From: Croceibacterium selenioxidans
GTDB lineage: Bacteria; Pseudomonadota; Alphaproteobacteria; Sphingomonadales; Sphingomonadaceae
Reading direction: 5' to 3'
Assembly (NCBI RefSeq): GCF_018599195.1
Contig: NZ_JAHFVK010000002.1
Coordinates: forward strand, 618,501-682,500
Length of the DNA stretch: 64,000 nucleotides
Part shown: piece after piece, positions 43,503 to 52,102 of the stretch
How the letters are laid out: each line of letters begins with the position of its first letter
Position numbering within the stretch: position 1 is the first letter of the stretch
Translations under genes and position numbers: made by a program
Notes under the pieces: generated by a model
The model's input: the letters and a program-made list of their open reading frames with translations, nothing else
Told to the model about the DNA's origin: nothing
The model's database searches: none

Positions 43503-43649
43503 CAAGGTGACAGAGGGTGACGGGGTGACACTGTCCAAGGCAGTTCTGTCAACTTAACCGTCCAAGTTGACGCTTTTCCGCACAAAAGTGTCAACTTGGC
43601 CTGGGAAAGCGTCACCTTGCACCTCTTGGCCCGCGAAAGTGTCAACTTG
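43503..43649. repeat. Array of RTGTCAMCTTG motifs in both orientations
   Basis: Within the 504-base gap between 43430 and 43933, a motif with core GTCAACTT or GTCACCTT occurs six times. The copies are CAAGGTGAC at 43503, TGTCAACTT at 43547, CAAGTTGAC at 43563, GTGTCAACTTG at 43588, GCGTCACCTTG at 43609 and GTGTCAACTTG at 43639. Two copies are inverted, and spacing is 16 to 44 bases. The rest of the gap (43650-43933) shows nothing I can name beyond an AT-richer stretch around 43700-43740. The array might be a regulator site cluster for the sulfatase gene or a small repeat element. Confidence 0.6.
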
Positions 43650-43933
43650 AAGTTGGGAGGCGGGTGAGCGAGGTTCGATCGGCGTCATCCGGCACGATCA
43701 AGCAAATTGAGTCCGTGTAGGAAAACGTTTTTTCTTCAACAAGATCCGCTTCCCCCTGGCGAAGACCACCCTTTCGAATATCAGTCCGCATGCAAAGCGC
43801 GCCGTGGTCGCGCGGCCCGCGATGCCAGGGCGGCCCAGACTCAGGCCGGCGTCCCCCCGATTCCGGGGTTTGACCCGATGTCCCGCACCGACCCCGACAA
43901 TAGGGTACGCGGCTCGAACCGATGGAGAGTCGC

Positions 43934-46222
43934 ATGGCCGCCAAGACCCCCGAAATCCTTCCCCGACCCGATTTCCACTTTCAGGGCGAAGTGGGACGGA
44001 CCTTCAAGGACTCCGATCCGGCGACCTTCCCCCAGCCGGTCCAGCCGCCCGAAGGGGCTCCGAACATCGTGCTGATCCTGCTCGACGATGTCGGCTTCGG
44101 GCAATTCGAGACCTTTGGCGGCGGCGTGCCCTCCCCCACAATGGATCGGCTGTCAAAGGAGGGGCTGCGCTACAACTACTTCCACACCACCGCGCTATGC
44201 AGCCCGACGCGCGCCGCGTTGATCACCGGGCGCAACCACCATTCCGCCGCTTTCGCCGGAATCACCGAAGCCGCGACCGGCTTTGACGGGTACACCTGCA
44301 TCCTGCCGCGGAGCTGCGGAACGGTGGGCGAGGTCCTGCGCCAGAACGGCTACATGACCGCCTGGATCGGCAAGAACCATAACACGCCGACCTGGGAGAC
44401 GAGCGCGGCCGGGCCATTCGACCGCTGGGCCAATGGTCTCGGCTTCGATTACTTCTACGGCTTCAATGCTGGCGACATGAATCACTGGCACCCGCTATTG
44501 TTCGAAAACCACAATCTGGTGCCAGCCTCCGACGATCCCGATTATCACCTGACCGAGGACCTGGCCGACAAGGCGATCAACTGGGTCCGGCAGGTCAAGA
44601 GCATCGCGCCCGACAAGCCCTATTTCCTCTACGTGGCCCCAGGGGCGACGCATGCGCCGCATCAGGCGCCCCAGCACTGGATCGACCAGTTCAAGGGCCG
44701 GTTCGACATGGGCTGGGACGCCTATCGTGAACAGACGATGGAGCGGCAAAAGAAGCTCGGCGTCGTGCCAAAGGATACGCTGCTGACCGAACGGTCGCGC
44801 GGCCTGCCCGCGTGGGACAGCCTCAACGCAGACCAGAAGCGGCTCTATGCCCGGATGATGGAGGTGTTTGCCGCCTATGGCGCGCAAGTCGACGCGGCCA
44901 TGGGCCGGGTTGTCGATGCGGTGAAGGACCTGCCCGACGCCGACAACACGATGATCATCTACATCGCCGGCGACAACGGCTCGAGTGCGGAAGGAGGTCT
45001 CGAAGGGTCGCTCAACGAGAACCTGTTCTTCAACGGCTTTCCGGAGAAGTGGGAGGACAACCTCAAGGCCATCGACGAGCTGGGCGGGCCTAAGCACTTC
45101 AACCACTTCCCTTCTGCCTGGGCCCACGCGATGAACACGCCGTTCCAGTGGACCAAGCAGGTGGCGAGCCACTTCGGCGGCACGCGCAATCCCATGATCA
45201 TCTCCTGGCCCGACCGGATAAAGGACAAGGGCGGGTTGCGAGACCAGTTCCTGCATGTGATCGACATCGTGCCGACGATTTACGAGGTCTGCGGCATTAC
45301 CCAGCCCAAGGAACTCAATGGCGTGCAGCAGAAGCCTATCGAAGGCTTGAGTTTCGCCCACACGTTTGCGGACGCCAAAGTGCCCTCAAAGCGAAAGACC
45401 CAGTACTTCGAACTGGCCGTCAATCGTGGCCTTTATCACGACGGCTGGATGGCCTCCGCGCCGTCGTTCGTTCCCTGGGAGCCCACGCGCGACGAGAACT
45501 GGGATCCCGATCAGCAGGTCTGGGAACTCTACAAGCTCGACGACGATTTTTCGCAGGCCAAGGACCTGGCAGGCAAGCACCCCGACAAGCTGCGCGCGCT
45601 CCAGGATCTCTGGTGGGTCGAGGCCGCGAAATACAACGTCTTGCCGCTGGACTGGCGCGCCACGATCAGAATGAACGCCGAACTGATGGGACGCCCGAGC
45701 CTGGTGGGCGATCGAACGAGGGCGACTTATCGCGAAGGCATGGTGGCGCTGCCCGGCGCAGCTTGTTTGCCGATGCTCAACAAGTCCTGGACGATCACCG
45801 CCGAGATCGAGCTCGAGGATGACAAGAGCGAGGGGATGATAGTCACCCAGGGCGGATCGGAAGGGGGCTACGGCCTCTACCTTCGCAAGGGAAAGCCGAC
45901 CTTCGTCTACAATTACCTGAGCAAGGAACGCCCGACTTTCGCTTCCGACCAGCCGCTCGGCAAAGGCAAGCACACGCTTGTCGTGGACTTCAAGTACGAC
46001 GGCGGCGGCATCGGCAAGGGCGGTGGGGTTACGCTCAAGGCCAATGGCAAGCCGGTTGCCGAAGGACGGATCGAACGGACGGTGCCTATCCAGTTCGCGA
46101 TCTTCGAAGGCCTCGATGTCGGCATGGACAACGGCTCCGCCGTCGACTGGACCTACCAGATGCCGTTCAAGTTCACCGGGAGGATCGAGCGGGTCGAGAT
46201 CGAAGTCAAACCCGGCAAGTAG
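43934..46222 (+). CDS. Arylsulfatase (type I, formylglycine-dependent)
   Basis: The start at ATG 43934 follows GGAG by six bases; an ATG lies four codons upstream. The 762-residue protein has the alkaline-phosphatase-like sulfatase fold. ILLDDVGFGQFETFGGG provides metal Asp residues. The signature LCSPTRAALITGR has Cys89, which must be converted to formylglycine. IIYIAGDNGSSAEGG carries the late metal Asp-Asn. The C-terminal 140 residues form a beta-sandwich (KSWTITAEIELEDD, then LVVDFKYDGGGIGKGG). No signal peptide is visible, which fits cytoplasmic arylsulfatases that scavenge sulfate from imported esters. The modifying enzyme is not in the window. A TonB-dependent receptor faces it downstream. 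Confidence 0.95.
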   Translation: MAAKTPEILPRPDFHFQGEVGRTFKDSDPATFPQPVQPPEGAPNIVLILLDDVGFGQFETFGGGVPSPTMDRLSKEGLRYNYFHTTALCSPTRAALITGRNHHSAAFAGITEAATGFDGYTCILPRSCGTVGEVLRQNGYMTAWIGKNHNTPTWETSAAGPFDRWANGLGFDYFYGFNAGDMNHWHPLLFENHNLVPASDDPDYHLTEDLADKAINWVRQVKSIAPDKPYFLYVAPGATHAPHQAPQHWIDQFKGRFDMGWDAYREQTMERQKKLGVVPKDTLLTERSRGLPAWDSLNADQKRLYARMMEVFAAYGAQVDAAMGRVVDAVKDLPDADNTMIIYIAGDNGSSAEGGLEGSLNENLFFNGFPEKWEDNLKAIDELGGPKHFNHFPSAWAHAMNTPFQWTKQVASHFGGTRNPMIISWPDRIKDKGGLRDQFLHVIDIVPTIYEVCGITQPKELNGVQQKPIEGLSFAHTFADAKVPSKRKTQYFELAVNRGLYHDGWMASAPSFVPWEPTRDENWDPDQQVWELYKLDDDFSQAKDLAGKHPDKLRALQDLWWVEAAKYNVLPLDWRATIRMNAELMGRPSLVGDRTRATYREGMVALPGAACLPMLNKSWTITAEIELEDDKSEGMIVTQGGSEGGYGLYLRKGKPTFVYNYLSKERPTFASDQPLGKGKHTLVVDFKYDGGGIGKGGGVTLKANGKPVAEGRIERTVPIQFAIFEGLDVGMDNGSAVDWTYQMPFKFTGRIERVEIEVKPGK

Positions 46223-46247
46223 CGCGCGAGTGCCGGGTCAAGGGGAC

Positions 46248-46274
46248 GGGCAGGCGCCTCGCACGCACCTGCCC
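46248..46274. terminator. Possible hairpin between convergent sulfatase and receptor genes
   Basis: GGGCAGG and CCTGCCC form a 7-bp stem with a 13-base loop between two convergent stops. No U-tract follows on either strand, so this is a weak call. Confidence 0.4.
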
Positions 46275-46285
46275 GATCCTCTCCC

Positions 46286-48751
46286 TTAGAAATCGCTGCC
46301 GAACTTGAGCCCGACCACGCGGGGCTTGATCACCGCGTCGTAGAACACGCCGCCACCTGCGGTCAGACCATCGGGATCGCCGCAGACCGTTTCCTGGCAC
46401 TGCAGGCCGGTATCGAGGCGTCCGTTGCCGTCGAACAGGTTGGTCGCGTAGAGCTCGAAACGATAGGTGTCGTTCCTGATCCCGATGCTGAAGTCCGCCG
46501 TCATATAGGACGGGATCGTACCCTTGATCTCGTTCTGCAAGGTGCGAAGGTCGCTCCGCCGGTTGCCGACGTAAGTGGCGGCACCCTGGACGTGCGCGGT
46601 CCAGTCGTTGAAGACCGGGATCTCGTAGCGGGCGACGAAATTGCCCTTGAACTTCGGCACCGTCGGCAGGCGAGTGCCGGTGGGTGCGAGCAGTTCGTTG
46701 TCCGACGGCGTGGTGCAGTCGAACTCGTCGTTGGCGATGGCGCAGAAATCCCTGCGGATTTCGGCATCGTTGTAGCTGCCACCGAGGCTCAGGCTCACGC
46801 CATTGGCGTAATAGCCGAAGTCAAACTCCGCGCCGCGGATGCGGGCAATGCCGGCGTTGCGGATTTCGGTGAGGCCGTTGGCGCCGATGAAGGACAGCTG
46901 GATGCCGTTCCAGTCCTGCTGGTACACGGCCAGGTTGAACCGGACGTCGCCGAACGTGGTCTTCAGGCCGAGTTCGTAGTTGTCGAGCTCGTCCGGGCCG
47001 TAAGGCGGCAAGGTACCGCGCCGGTTGATGCCACCCGGCCTGAACCCGCGCGACCATGTCGCGTAAGTCATGATGTCGGGCGTTATCTTGTAGGTCAGGT
47101 TCAGCTTGTGGATGAAGTCGGTGTCCGACGTCGTCTTGTCGAGGTTGGTACAGGGCGCGCCAGGGATCGCCTGCTGGGCGAAGCACTGGGATTCACCGGT
47201 GCTGCCTGAATAGCCCGCGCTGTAGCCGAAGAAGCCTTCCAGCGAGTTCTTGTAGTTGTAGACGCGGATGCCACCGGTCAGCGTGAGGTCGTCCATCAAG
47301 TCGTAGCTGACTTCGCCGAATACGGCATAGTCGCGGTCGACGCGCTTCTGCTCGGTGAGCCAGATATTGTCGGTGGTCCCGGTGACTTGCAGGACATCCG
47401 CCAGGCCGTCGATGATGTAGTGCTGGGTGATGTAGTGGGTCTGGCGCTGGGCGAAGAGGCCGCCGATGACGCGGAGGCGGTTTTCGGCCGGCGACGCGAT
47501 GCGCACCTCGCCGAACATGCGGCGGTACTTGTCCGCGCCCTGGATGTACTGGTTCGGGCTGATCTGGTCGCCGGCGTTGTCGTAGAGGTAGGAGGCATAG
47601 CCTGCGAGCGCATCGTAGAAATACGAGTAGTCGGAGTAGTCCTGGATGACCTCGTCGTCGCGCCACAGATAGCCGCCCGTGGTGACCAGGTCCCAGTTGC
47701 CGAGCTTGCCTTCGATGGTCAGCGCGGCCTGGACCCACTCGTCCTTGAAGTATTCGGGGTTGTACTGGACCACCTGGAGGCGGTCGTTGGTCGCGGAGCT
47801 GCGTTCCTGTTCGAAGAATCCGTGGGCCTTGGTCGACTGGCCCATAATCGTCGGGCGGAGCGTCCAGCTGTCGTTGAGATCGATGCCGAGCGCGATGCGG
47901 CCGCCGTAGGTTTCGACGTCGTTGTAGTTGTCTTCGACCAGGCTCGCGTTGTCCTGGGTGATGTCGTCATCCGGATCATCGACGAGAATGTCCCACGACC
48001 CGTCCCCATCGAGGTCGACCTGCTGCATGATCGGGAAAGTGCGGGTGCCGTGGATGTTGTCGATGTAACCCGCGTCGCGAGTGTACCAGCCGACCACGCG
48101 CAGCGCGGCATTTTCGCTGATCGGCAGGTTGTAGAAGCCTTCGGCCATGCCGCCCGTACCGCCGTGAGCGACCGAGTTCAGCTCCAGGTCGACCGCGCCG
48201 TAGGAGGAACCCACGTCCGGCTGGTTGGTGATGATGCGCAGGGTGCCCGCCATCGAGCTTGCGCCGTAGAGCGTGCCCTGCGGACCGGCGAGCGCCTCAA
48301 TCCGGTTGATGTCGTAGGCGTGGATGTCGAGCGAGCCCTGTATCGTAGTGACGGGCATTTCGTCGAGATACGTGCCGACCGTCGGCAACGAAGCCGAGTG
48401 GTTCGCGTTCTCGCCCGAGGCGACACCGCGGAAGTAGAGCTGCGAGAAGCCCGGCCCCAGGGTCTGGATGGTGACCGAAGGCAGGAAGCGAACCGCGTCC
48501 TCGATATTGCTGACCTGGAGGTTCGACAGCTGTTCGTTGCCCAGGGCCGTGATCGCGATCGGCACGTCCTGCAGGTTCTGTTCGCGCTTCTGGGCCGTGA
48601 CGATGATGACGTTGCTATTGCCCGAGGCGGGCGCTTCGGCGGCCCCCGGTTCGTCCTGAGCCGCGGCGGGCGTCACGGCCGCCAGAGATGTACCGGCAAG
48701 CAAGGAAATGGCCAAACGTCGCGTGGTCCTGGCCGAACGTAACCTCATCAT
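46286..48751 (-). CDS. TonB-dependent outer-membrane receptor
   Basis: Two adjacent ATG codons lie at 48751 and 48748, with GGGGAGG upstream. The 821-residue protein has a signal peptide ending AAA-QDEP. A TonB box/plug start (NVIIVTAQKREQNLQDVPIAI) lies near residue 50. The plug has VRFLPSVTIQTLGPG and IEALAGPQGTLYGASSMAGTL. A beta-barrel runs to the end, which closes in a terminal Phe (GLKFGSDF), the outer-membrane signature. This subtype in sphingomonads imports diverse organics as well as iron chelates. Facing the sulfatase, it could import a sulfate ester, which is inference. Confidence 0.95.
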   Translation of the reverse strand: MMRLRSARTTRRLAISLLAGTSLAAVTPAAAQDEPGAAEAPASGNSNVIIVTAQKREQNLQDVPIAITALGNEQLSNLQVSNIEDAVRFLPSVTIQTLGPGFSQLYFRGVASGENANHSASLPTVGTYLDEMPVTTIQGSLDIHAYDINRIEALAGPQGTLYGASSMAGTLRIITNQPDVGSSYGAVDLELNSVAHGGTGGMAEGFYNLPISENAALRVVGWYTRDAGYIDNIHGTRTFPIMQQVDLDGDGSWDILVDDPDDDITQDNASLVEDNYNDVETYGGRIALGIDLNDSWTLRPTIMGQSTKAHGFFEQERSSATNDRLQVVQYNPEYFKDEWVQAALTIEGKLGNWDLVTTGGYLWRDDEVIQDYSDYSYFYDALAGYASYLYDNAGDQISPNQYIQGADKYRRMFGEVRIASPAENRLRVIGGLFAQRQTHYITQHYIIDGLADVLQVTGTTDNIWLTEQKRVDRDYAVFGEVSYDLMDDLTLTGGIRVYNYKNSLEGFFGYSAGYSGSTGESQCFAQQAIPGAPCTNLDKTTSDTDFIHKLNLTYKITPDIMTYATWSRGFRPGGINRRGTLPPYGPDELDNYELGLKTTFGDVRFNLAVYQQDWNGIQLSFIGANGLTEIRNAGIARIRGAEFDFGYYANGVSLSLGGSYNDAEIRRDFCAIANDEFDCTTPSDNELLAPTGTRLPTVPKFKGNFVARYEIPVFNDWTAHVQGAATYVGNRRSDLRTLQNEIKGTIPSYMTADFSIGIRNDTYRFELYATNLFDGNGRLDTGLQCQETVCGDPDGLTAGGGVFYDAVIKPRVVGLKFGSDF

Positions 48752-48952
48752 ATCTAGCGCCTCCCCGAAGGCTGATCCCTGGGGCAATGCGCCACAACTG
48801 CCGGGCGGTAACAACAGAAATTAGACCGGCGCGTCATTGCGCTGCACCAATCCTGTCACACTATGACATTTTCGCCACGATGGGCCGGCAGCCGGGACAC
48901 CGGGGTCAGCCTCGGGCCATTCGCCCCGCGGGGGACTGGCAGGCGGACCCGG

Positions 48953-50317
48953 ATGGACGGGGCGCACGCGCCAGCTTATCCAGTTGAGCCGAGCATCGCG
49001 GGGGGAGTGAGCCAGATCGCCAGTCCAGACTCAAACCCGTCGGCGCGCAAGCTTGGCCTGATTGCCGCCACCGCGCTCGTCATGGGCAACATGATCGGCT
49101 CGGGCGTATTTCTGCTGCCCGCGAGCCTGGCCCCCTTCGGATGGAACGCAGTCGGCGGTTGGATCATCACCATATCGGGCGCGCTAGTGCTCGCCTGGGT
49201 TCTGGCCCGGTTGACGCGGGCCTTGCCAGAAGCGGTGGGCGCCGTGGGATTTGTCGAGAAGGCGTTCGGCGCGGTTCCGGGTTTCCTGATCAGCTGGGTC
49301 TATCTCGTCTCGATCTGGACCGCCGTAGTAACGATCGCTGTGGCCGCGATCAGCTATCTTTCGAGCATGATCCCGGAGCTGGGGGCGCATGAATTCCTGC
49401 CCGCGCTGGCGGCCGTGGGGCTGTTGTGGCTGCTCACCTTGCTCAACTTGCGCGGGATCAAGGAGGCGGGGCGCTTCCAGGTGGTGACGGTGGCGCTCAA
49501 GGTCGTGCCGCTGATCGTCGTGCTGGCTCTCGCGGCCGGAGCGCTGGCGAGCGGAACCGGCGAGGTCAGGCCCTTCGAACCGCAAGCCATTTCGCTCACC
49601 GCGCTCAACGGGGCTGCGGCTCTGACACTTTGGGCCTTGCTCGGATTTGAGTGCGCCAGCATCGCAGCAGCGCAAGTCCGCGATCCGTCCGTCAACGTGC
49701 CGCGCGCGACGATGTGGGGCACCGGCCTCACCGGCGTGCTTTACCTGACCGTCTGCTCGGCGATAGCGCTGATGCTGCCCGAGGCAATCGCTGCGTCCTC
49801 CCCCGCGCCCTTCGCCAGTTTCGTCGAGCGGTACTGGAGCGCCGGACCCGCCGCGCTGATCGCCGCGTTTGCGGTAATCAGCTGCGTCGGCGCGCTCAAT
49901 GGGTGGGTGCTGATGCAGGGAGAGATGACGCGCAGTATGGCCGCGCGCGGGATGCTGCCCGCCTGGCTCGCGGGAACCGACGCCAAGGGCACGCCGATAC
50001 GCGGCTTGCTGGTGTCCTCGGTAATCGCCAGTTTGTTCGCGCTGGCGAACGCCAGCCGCAGCCTGAAGGGTCTGTTCGAGTTCCTGCTGCTGCTGTCGAC
50101 CTCCGCCTCCCTTTGGCTCTACCTCGCCTGCGCGCTGACAGCCGTGCGGCTGAACGTGGCGCGAGGATGGGCCGTGGTGGGCGCCGTCTACTCGGTCTGG
50201 ATGTTGTGGGGCGCAGGCGTTGGAGCAAGCGGCCTTAGCCTGGTCCTGATGGCGGCCGGCCTGCCGATCTACTTGTGGTCCCGGCGCCACTCAGCCAAGC
50301 AGGCCGTCCAGCCATAA
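48953..50317 (+). CDS. APC family amino-acid permease or antiporter
   Basis: I chose ATG 48953, with AGGCGGA upstream; GTG 49007 is an alternative whose purine run touches the codon. The 454-residue protein has about 12 helices starting at GLIAATALVMGNMIGSGVF, with the glycine-rich GSG loop of APC transporters in helix 1. WALLGFECASIAAAQVRDP, with its Glu, lies in helix 6, as in AdiC-type exchangers. It exchanges or imports amino acids or amines at the inner membrane. Its 3' end overlaps the convergent TetR gene by 27 bases. Proximity to the Rieske pair suggests it may bring in an amino acid or betaine-like substrate. Confidence 0.9.
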   Translation: MDGAHAPAYPVEPSIAGGVSQIASPDSNPSARKLGLIAATALVMGNMIGSGVFLLPASLAPFGWNAVGGWIITISGALVLAWVLARLTRALPEAVGAVGFVEKAFGAVPGFLISWVYLVSIWTAVVTIAVAAISYLSSMIPELGAHEFLPALAAVGLLWLLTLLNLRGIKEAGRFQVVTVALKVVPLIVVLALAAGALASGTGEVRPFEPQAISLTALNGAAALTLWALLGFECASIAAAQVRDPSVNVPRATMWGTGLTGVLYLTVCSAIALMLPEAIAASSPAPFASFVERYWSAGPAALIAAFAVISCVGALNGWVLMQGEMTRSMAARGMLPAWLAGTDAKGTPIRGLLVSSVIASLFALANASRSLKGLFEFLLLLSTSASLWLYLACALTAVRLNVARGWAVVGAVYSVWMLWGAGVGASGLSLVLMAAGLPIYLWSRRHSAKQAVQP

Positions 50318-50887
50318 ACCGACGAGCCGCTCGGCCTCTTCGGGCGTGAACGGCGCGTGTCCCAGGCTGAGCTCGAGCCACAGGCCGTCGATCAGCGCCG
50401 TCAAGGCGACGGCAGGCAGGCGCGGGTCCGTGCCAGGCCGCCATTCATCCACCAACGCTTCGATCCCGCTACGGAAATCGCGGTAGATGTCCTGATGCAC
50501 AACCGCGATCGCGGGGTCGCTGCGGGTCAGGCTCCAGAACGCTATCCAGGTGGCGAGCAGCTCCGGGTGGGCAATCGGCGGGCGGAAGCTGGCGGTGAGA
50601 TAGGCGAGCAGACGAGCGCGGGGATGCGGTCCGGCGGCCGCGACCGCCTCCGACAGCGCCAGGGCCACCTTCGTGCCCGTCCACCGGTAAGCCTCCGCAA
50701 TCGCGTCCGAAACGCCCGCGAAGTAGTGCCGCAACAGACCGGGCGATACGCCCGCCTCGGCACAGATGGTCCGGACCGAGACCCCGGCTGCCCCGCGCTC
50801 CGCCAGGCATCGCGCAGTCGCTTCGATCAGGCTATGCCGCCGTTCGTCGGGCGCCGAGCGCGTGAAGGCCGATTGCCGGGATGCCAT
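50291..50887 (-). CDS. TetR/BetI-like transcriptional regulator
   Basis: ATG 50887 (MASRQSAFTRSAPDERR) gives 198 residues. The N-terminal helix-turn-helix is LIEATARCLAERG, then VSVRTICAEAGVSPGLLRHYF near residues 28-57, the TetR DNA-binding pattern. The ligand domain has FWSLTRSDPAIAVVHQDIYRDF, similar to BetI-type regulators. It is divergent from the Rieske oxygenase, and a 20-base palindrome lies between them, so it very likely represses both. The ligand may be the oxygenase substrate. Confidence 0.92.
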   Translation of the reverse strand: MASRQSAFTRSAPDERRHSLIEATARCLAERGAAGVSVRTICAEAGVSPGLLRHYFAGVSDAIAEAYRWTGTKVALALSEAVAAAGPHPRARLLAYLTASFRPPIAHPELLATWIAFWSLTRSDPAIAVVHQDIYRDFRSGIEALVDEWRPGTDPRLPAVALTALIDGLWLELSLGHAPFTPEEAERLVGLWLDGLLG

Positions 50888-50892
50888 GAGCT

Positions 50893-50912
50893 TGTTATAC
50901 GAGTGTATAGCA
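50893..50912. promoter_or_regulatory. Palindromic operator between TetR-like regulator and Rieske oxygenase
   Basis: Arms TGTTATAC and GTATAGCA flank the spacer GAGT, with one mismatch. The site lies 5 bases from the regulator start and 11 bases from the oxygenase start. It therefore spans both translation initiation regions, which suits a repressor controlling divergent genes. Confidence 0.75.
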
Positions 50913-50923
50913 AGGAGTCGCAA

Positions 50924-52102
50924 GTGGCATCACGCGTTGAGCAATGGACCGGTGCGAACGCCGATCCCTTGGAGGGCTGGTCGCTCCCAGCCTGGACCTA
51001 TGACGATCCCGAGTTCTTCGAGCTCGAGAAGGAACGCGTGTTCGCGCCGAGCTGGCAAGTGGTCTGCCACGTCAACGACGTGCCCAACGCCGGCGACTGG
51101 CACACGCTCGAATATATCGGCGAAAGCGTGATCGTGGTCCGCGGCAAGGACGCGAAGGTACGCGCCTTCACCAACGTCTGCCGGCATCGCGGCTCGCGCG
51201 TGGTCGATGGGGCGAGCGGTTGTTCGAAGCGGCTCGTGTGCCCCTACCACGCGTGGACCTATGATCTCGACGGCTCGCTGGTCGGCGTGCCGGACAGCGC
51301 CAGCTACCCCGGCCTCGACAAATCGCGCCACGGTCTTGCTCCCGTCGATCTGGAGATCTGGCGCGGGTTCGTCTTTGTCCGCCTCAGAAGCGATGGCGGC
51401 CCTTCGGTTGCCGAGATGATGGCGCCTTACGAAGCGATGGTCGAACCCTACCGCCTCGAACAGCTGGAAGCCATCGGCCGCGTGACCCTTCGCCCGCGCG
51501 AGGTCAACTGGAAGAACATCGGCGACAACTATTCCGACGGCCTCCACATCCCCGTCGCGCACCCCGGCCTCACCCGGCTGTTCGGCAAGAGCTATGGCGT
51601 CGAGGCGGAAGAGCATGTCGACCGAATGTGGGGCGACCTGGTCGATCGCCCCTCTGCCAATTGGTCCGAGCGTGCCTACCAGAACGTCTTGCCACCGGTG
51701 CCGCACTTGCCGGAGGATCGGCAGCGGGGCTGGCTCTACTTCAAGCTCTGGCCCAATGTCGCATTCGACATCTACCCCGACCAGGTCGACTTCATGCAGT
51801 GGCTGCCGGTCAGCCCGACGACGAGCCTGATCCGCGAAATCAGCTACGCCCTGCCGGATGATCGGCGGGAGATGACGGCGGCGCGCTACCTCAACTGGCG
51901 CATCAACCGACAGGTCAACGCCGAAGATACCGAGCTTATCACCCGCGTGCAGCAGGGCATGAGTTCGCGCAGCTTCTCGGTCGGCCCGCTGTCGGAAAAG
52001 GAAGTTTGCCTGCGCCACTTCTGCAAGCGGATGCGGCGGATCATCCCGGCGGCGCGACAGGAACAACGGCCAGCCAAGGGCTGGAGCGGAAGGGAAGCAT
52101 GA
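50924..52102 (+). CDS. Rieske-type aromatic ring/quaternary amine oxygenase alpha subunit
   Basis: GTG 50924 (VASRVEQWTG) follows AAGGAG by six bases, giving 392 residues. The Rieske 2Fe-2S ligands are Cys86 and His88 (CRHRGS) and Cys106 and His109 (CPYHAWTYDLDG). The mononuclear iron site is DGLHIPVAHPGL, with His208 and His213. Length and the NWKNIGDNYSDG segment fit the choline/carnitine/glycine-betaine monooxygenase branch as well as aromatic oxygenases. No ferredoxin reductase gene is beside it. The adjacent FAD oxidoreductase overlaps by four bases. The BetI-like regulator favours an N-methylated amine substrate, but this is inference. Confidence 0.93.
   Translation: MASRVEQWTGANADPLEGWSLPAWTYDDPEFFELEKERVFAPSWQVVCHVNDVPNAGDWHTLEYIGESVIVVRGKDAKVRAFTNVCRHRGSRVVDGASGCSKRLVCPYHAWTYDLDGSLVGVPDSASYPGLDKSRHGLAPVDLEIWRGFVFVRLRSDGGPSVAEMMAPYEAMVEPYRLEQLEAIGRVTLRPREVNWKNIGDNYSDGLHIPVAHPGLTRLFGKSYGVEAEEHVDRMWGDLVDRPSANWSERAYQNVLPPVPHLPEDRQRGWLYFKLWPNVAFDIYPDQVDFMQWLPVSPTTSLIREISYALPDDRREMTAARYLNWRINRQVNAEDTELITRVQQGMSSRSFSVGPLSEKEVCLRHFCKRMRRIIPAARQEQRPAKGWSGREA

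Noticed and set aside
43642..43944. Small minus-strand frame before the sulfatase gene
   Set aside because: It overlaps the motif array and the sulfatase start, lacks an RBS and has no recognisable domain.
47387..48742. Plus-strand frame opposite the TonB receptor
   Set aside because: Its residues are low-complexity Val/Asp/Arg typical of an antisense GC frame, and the receptor on the other strand is certain.
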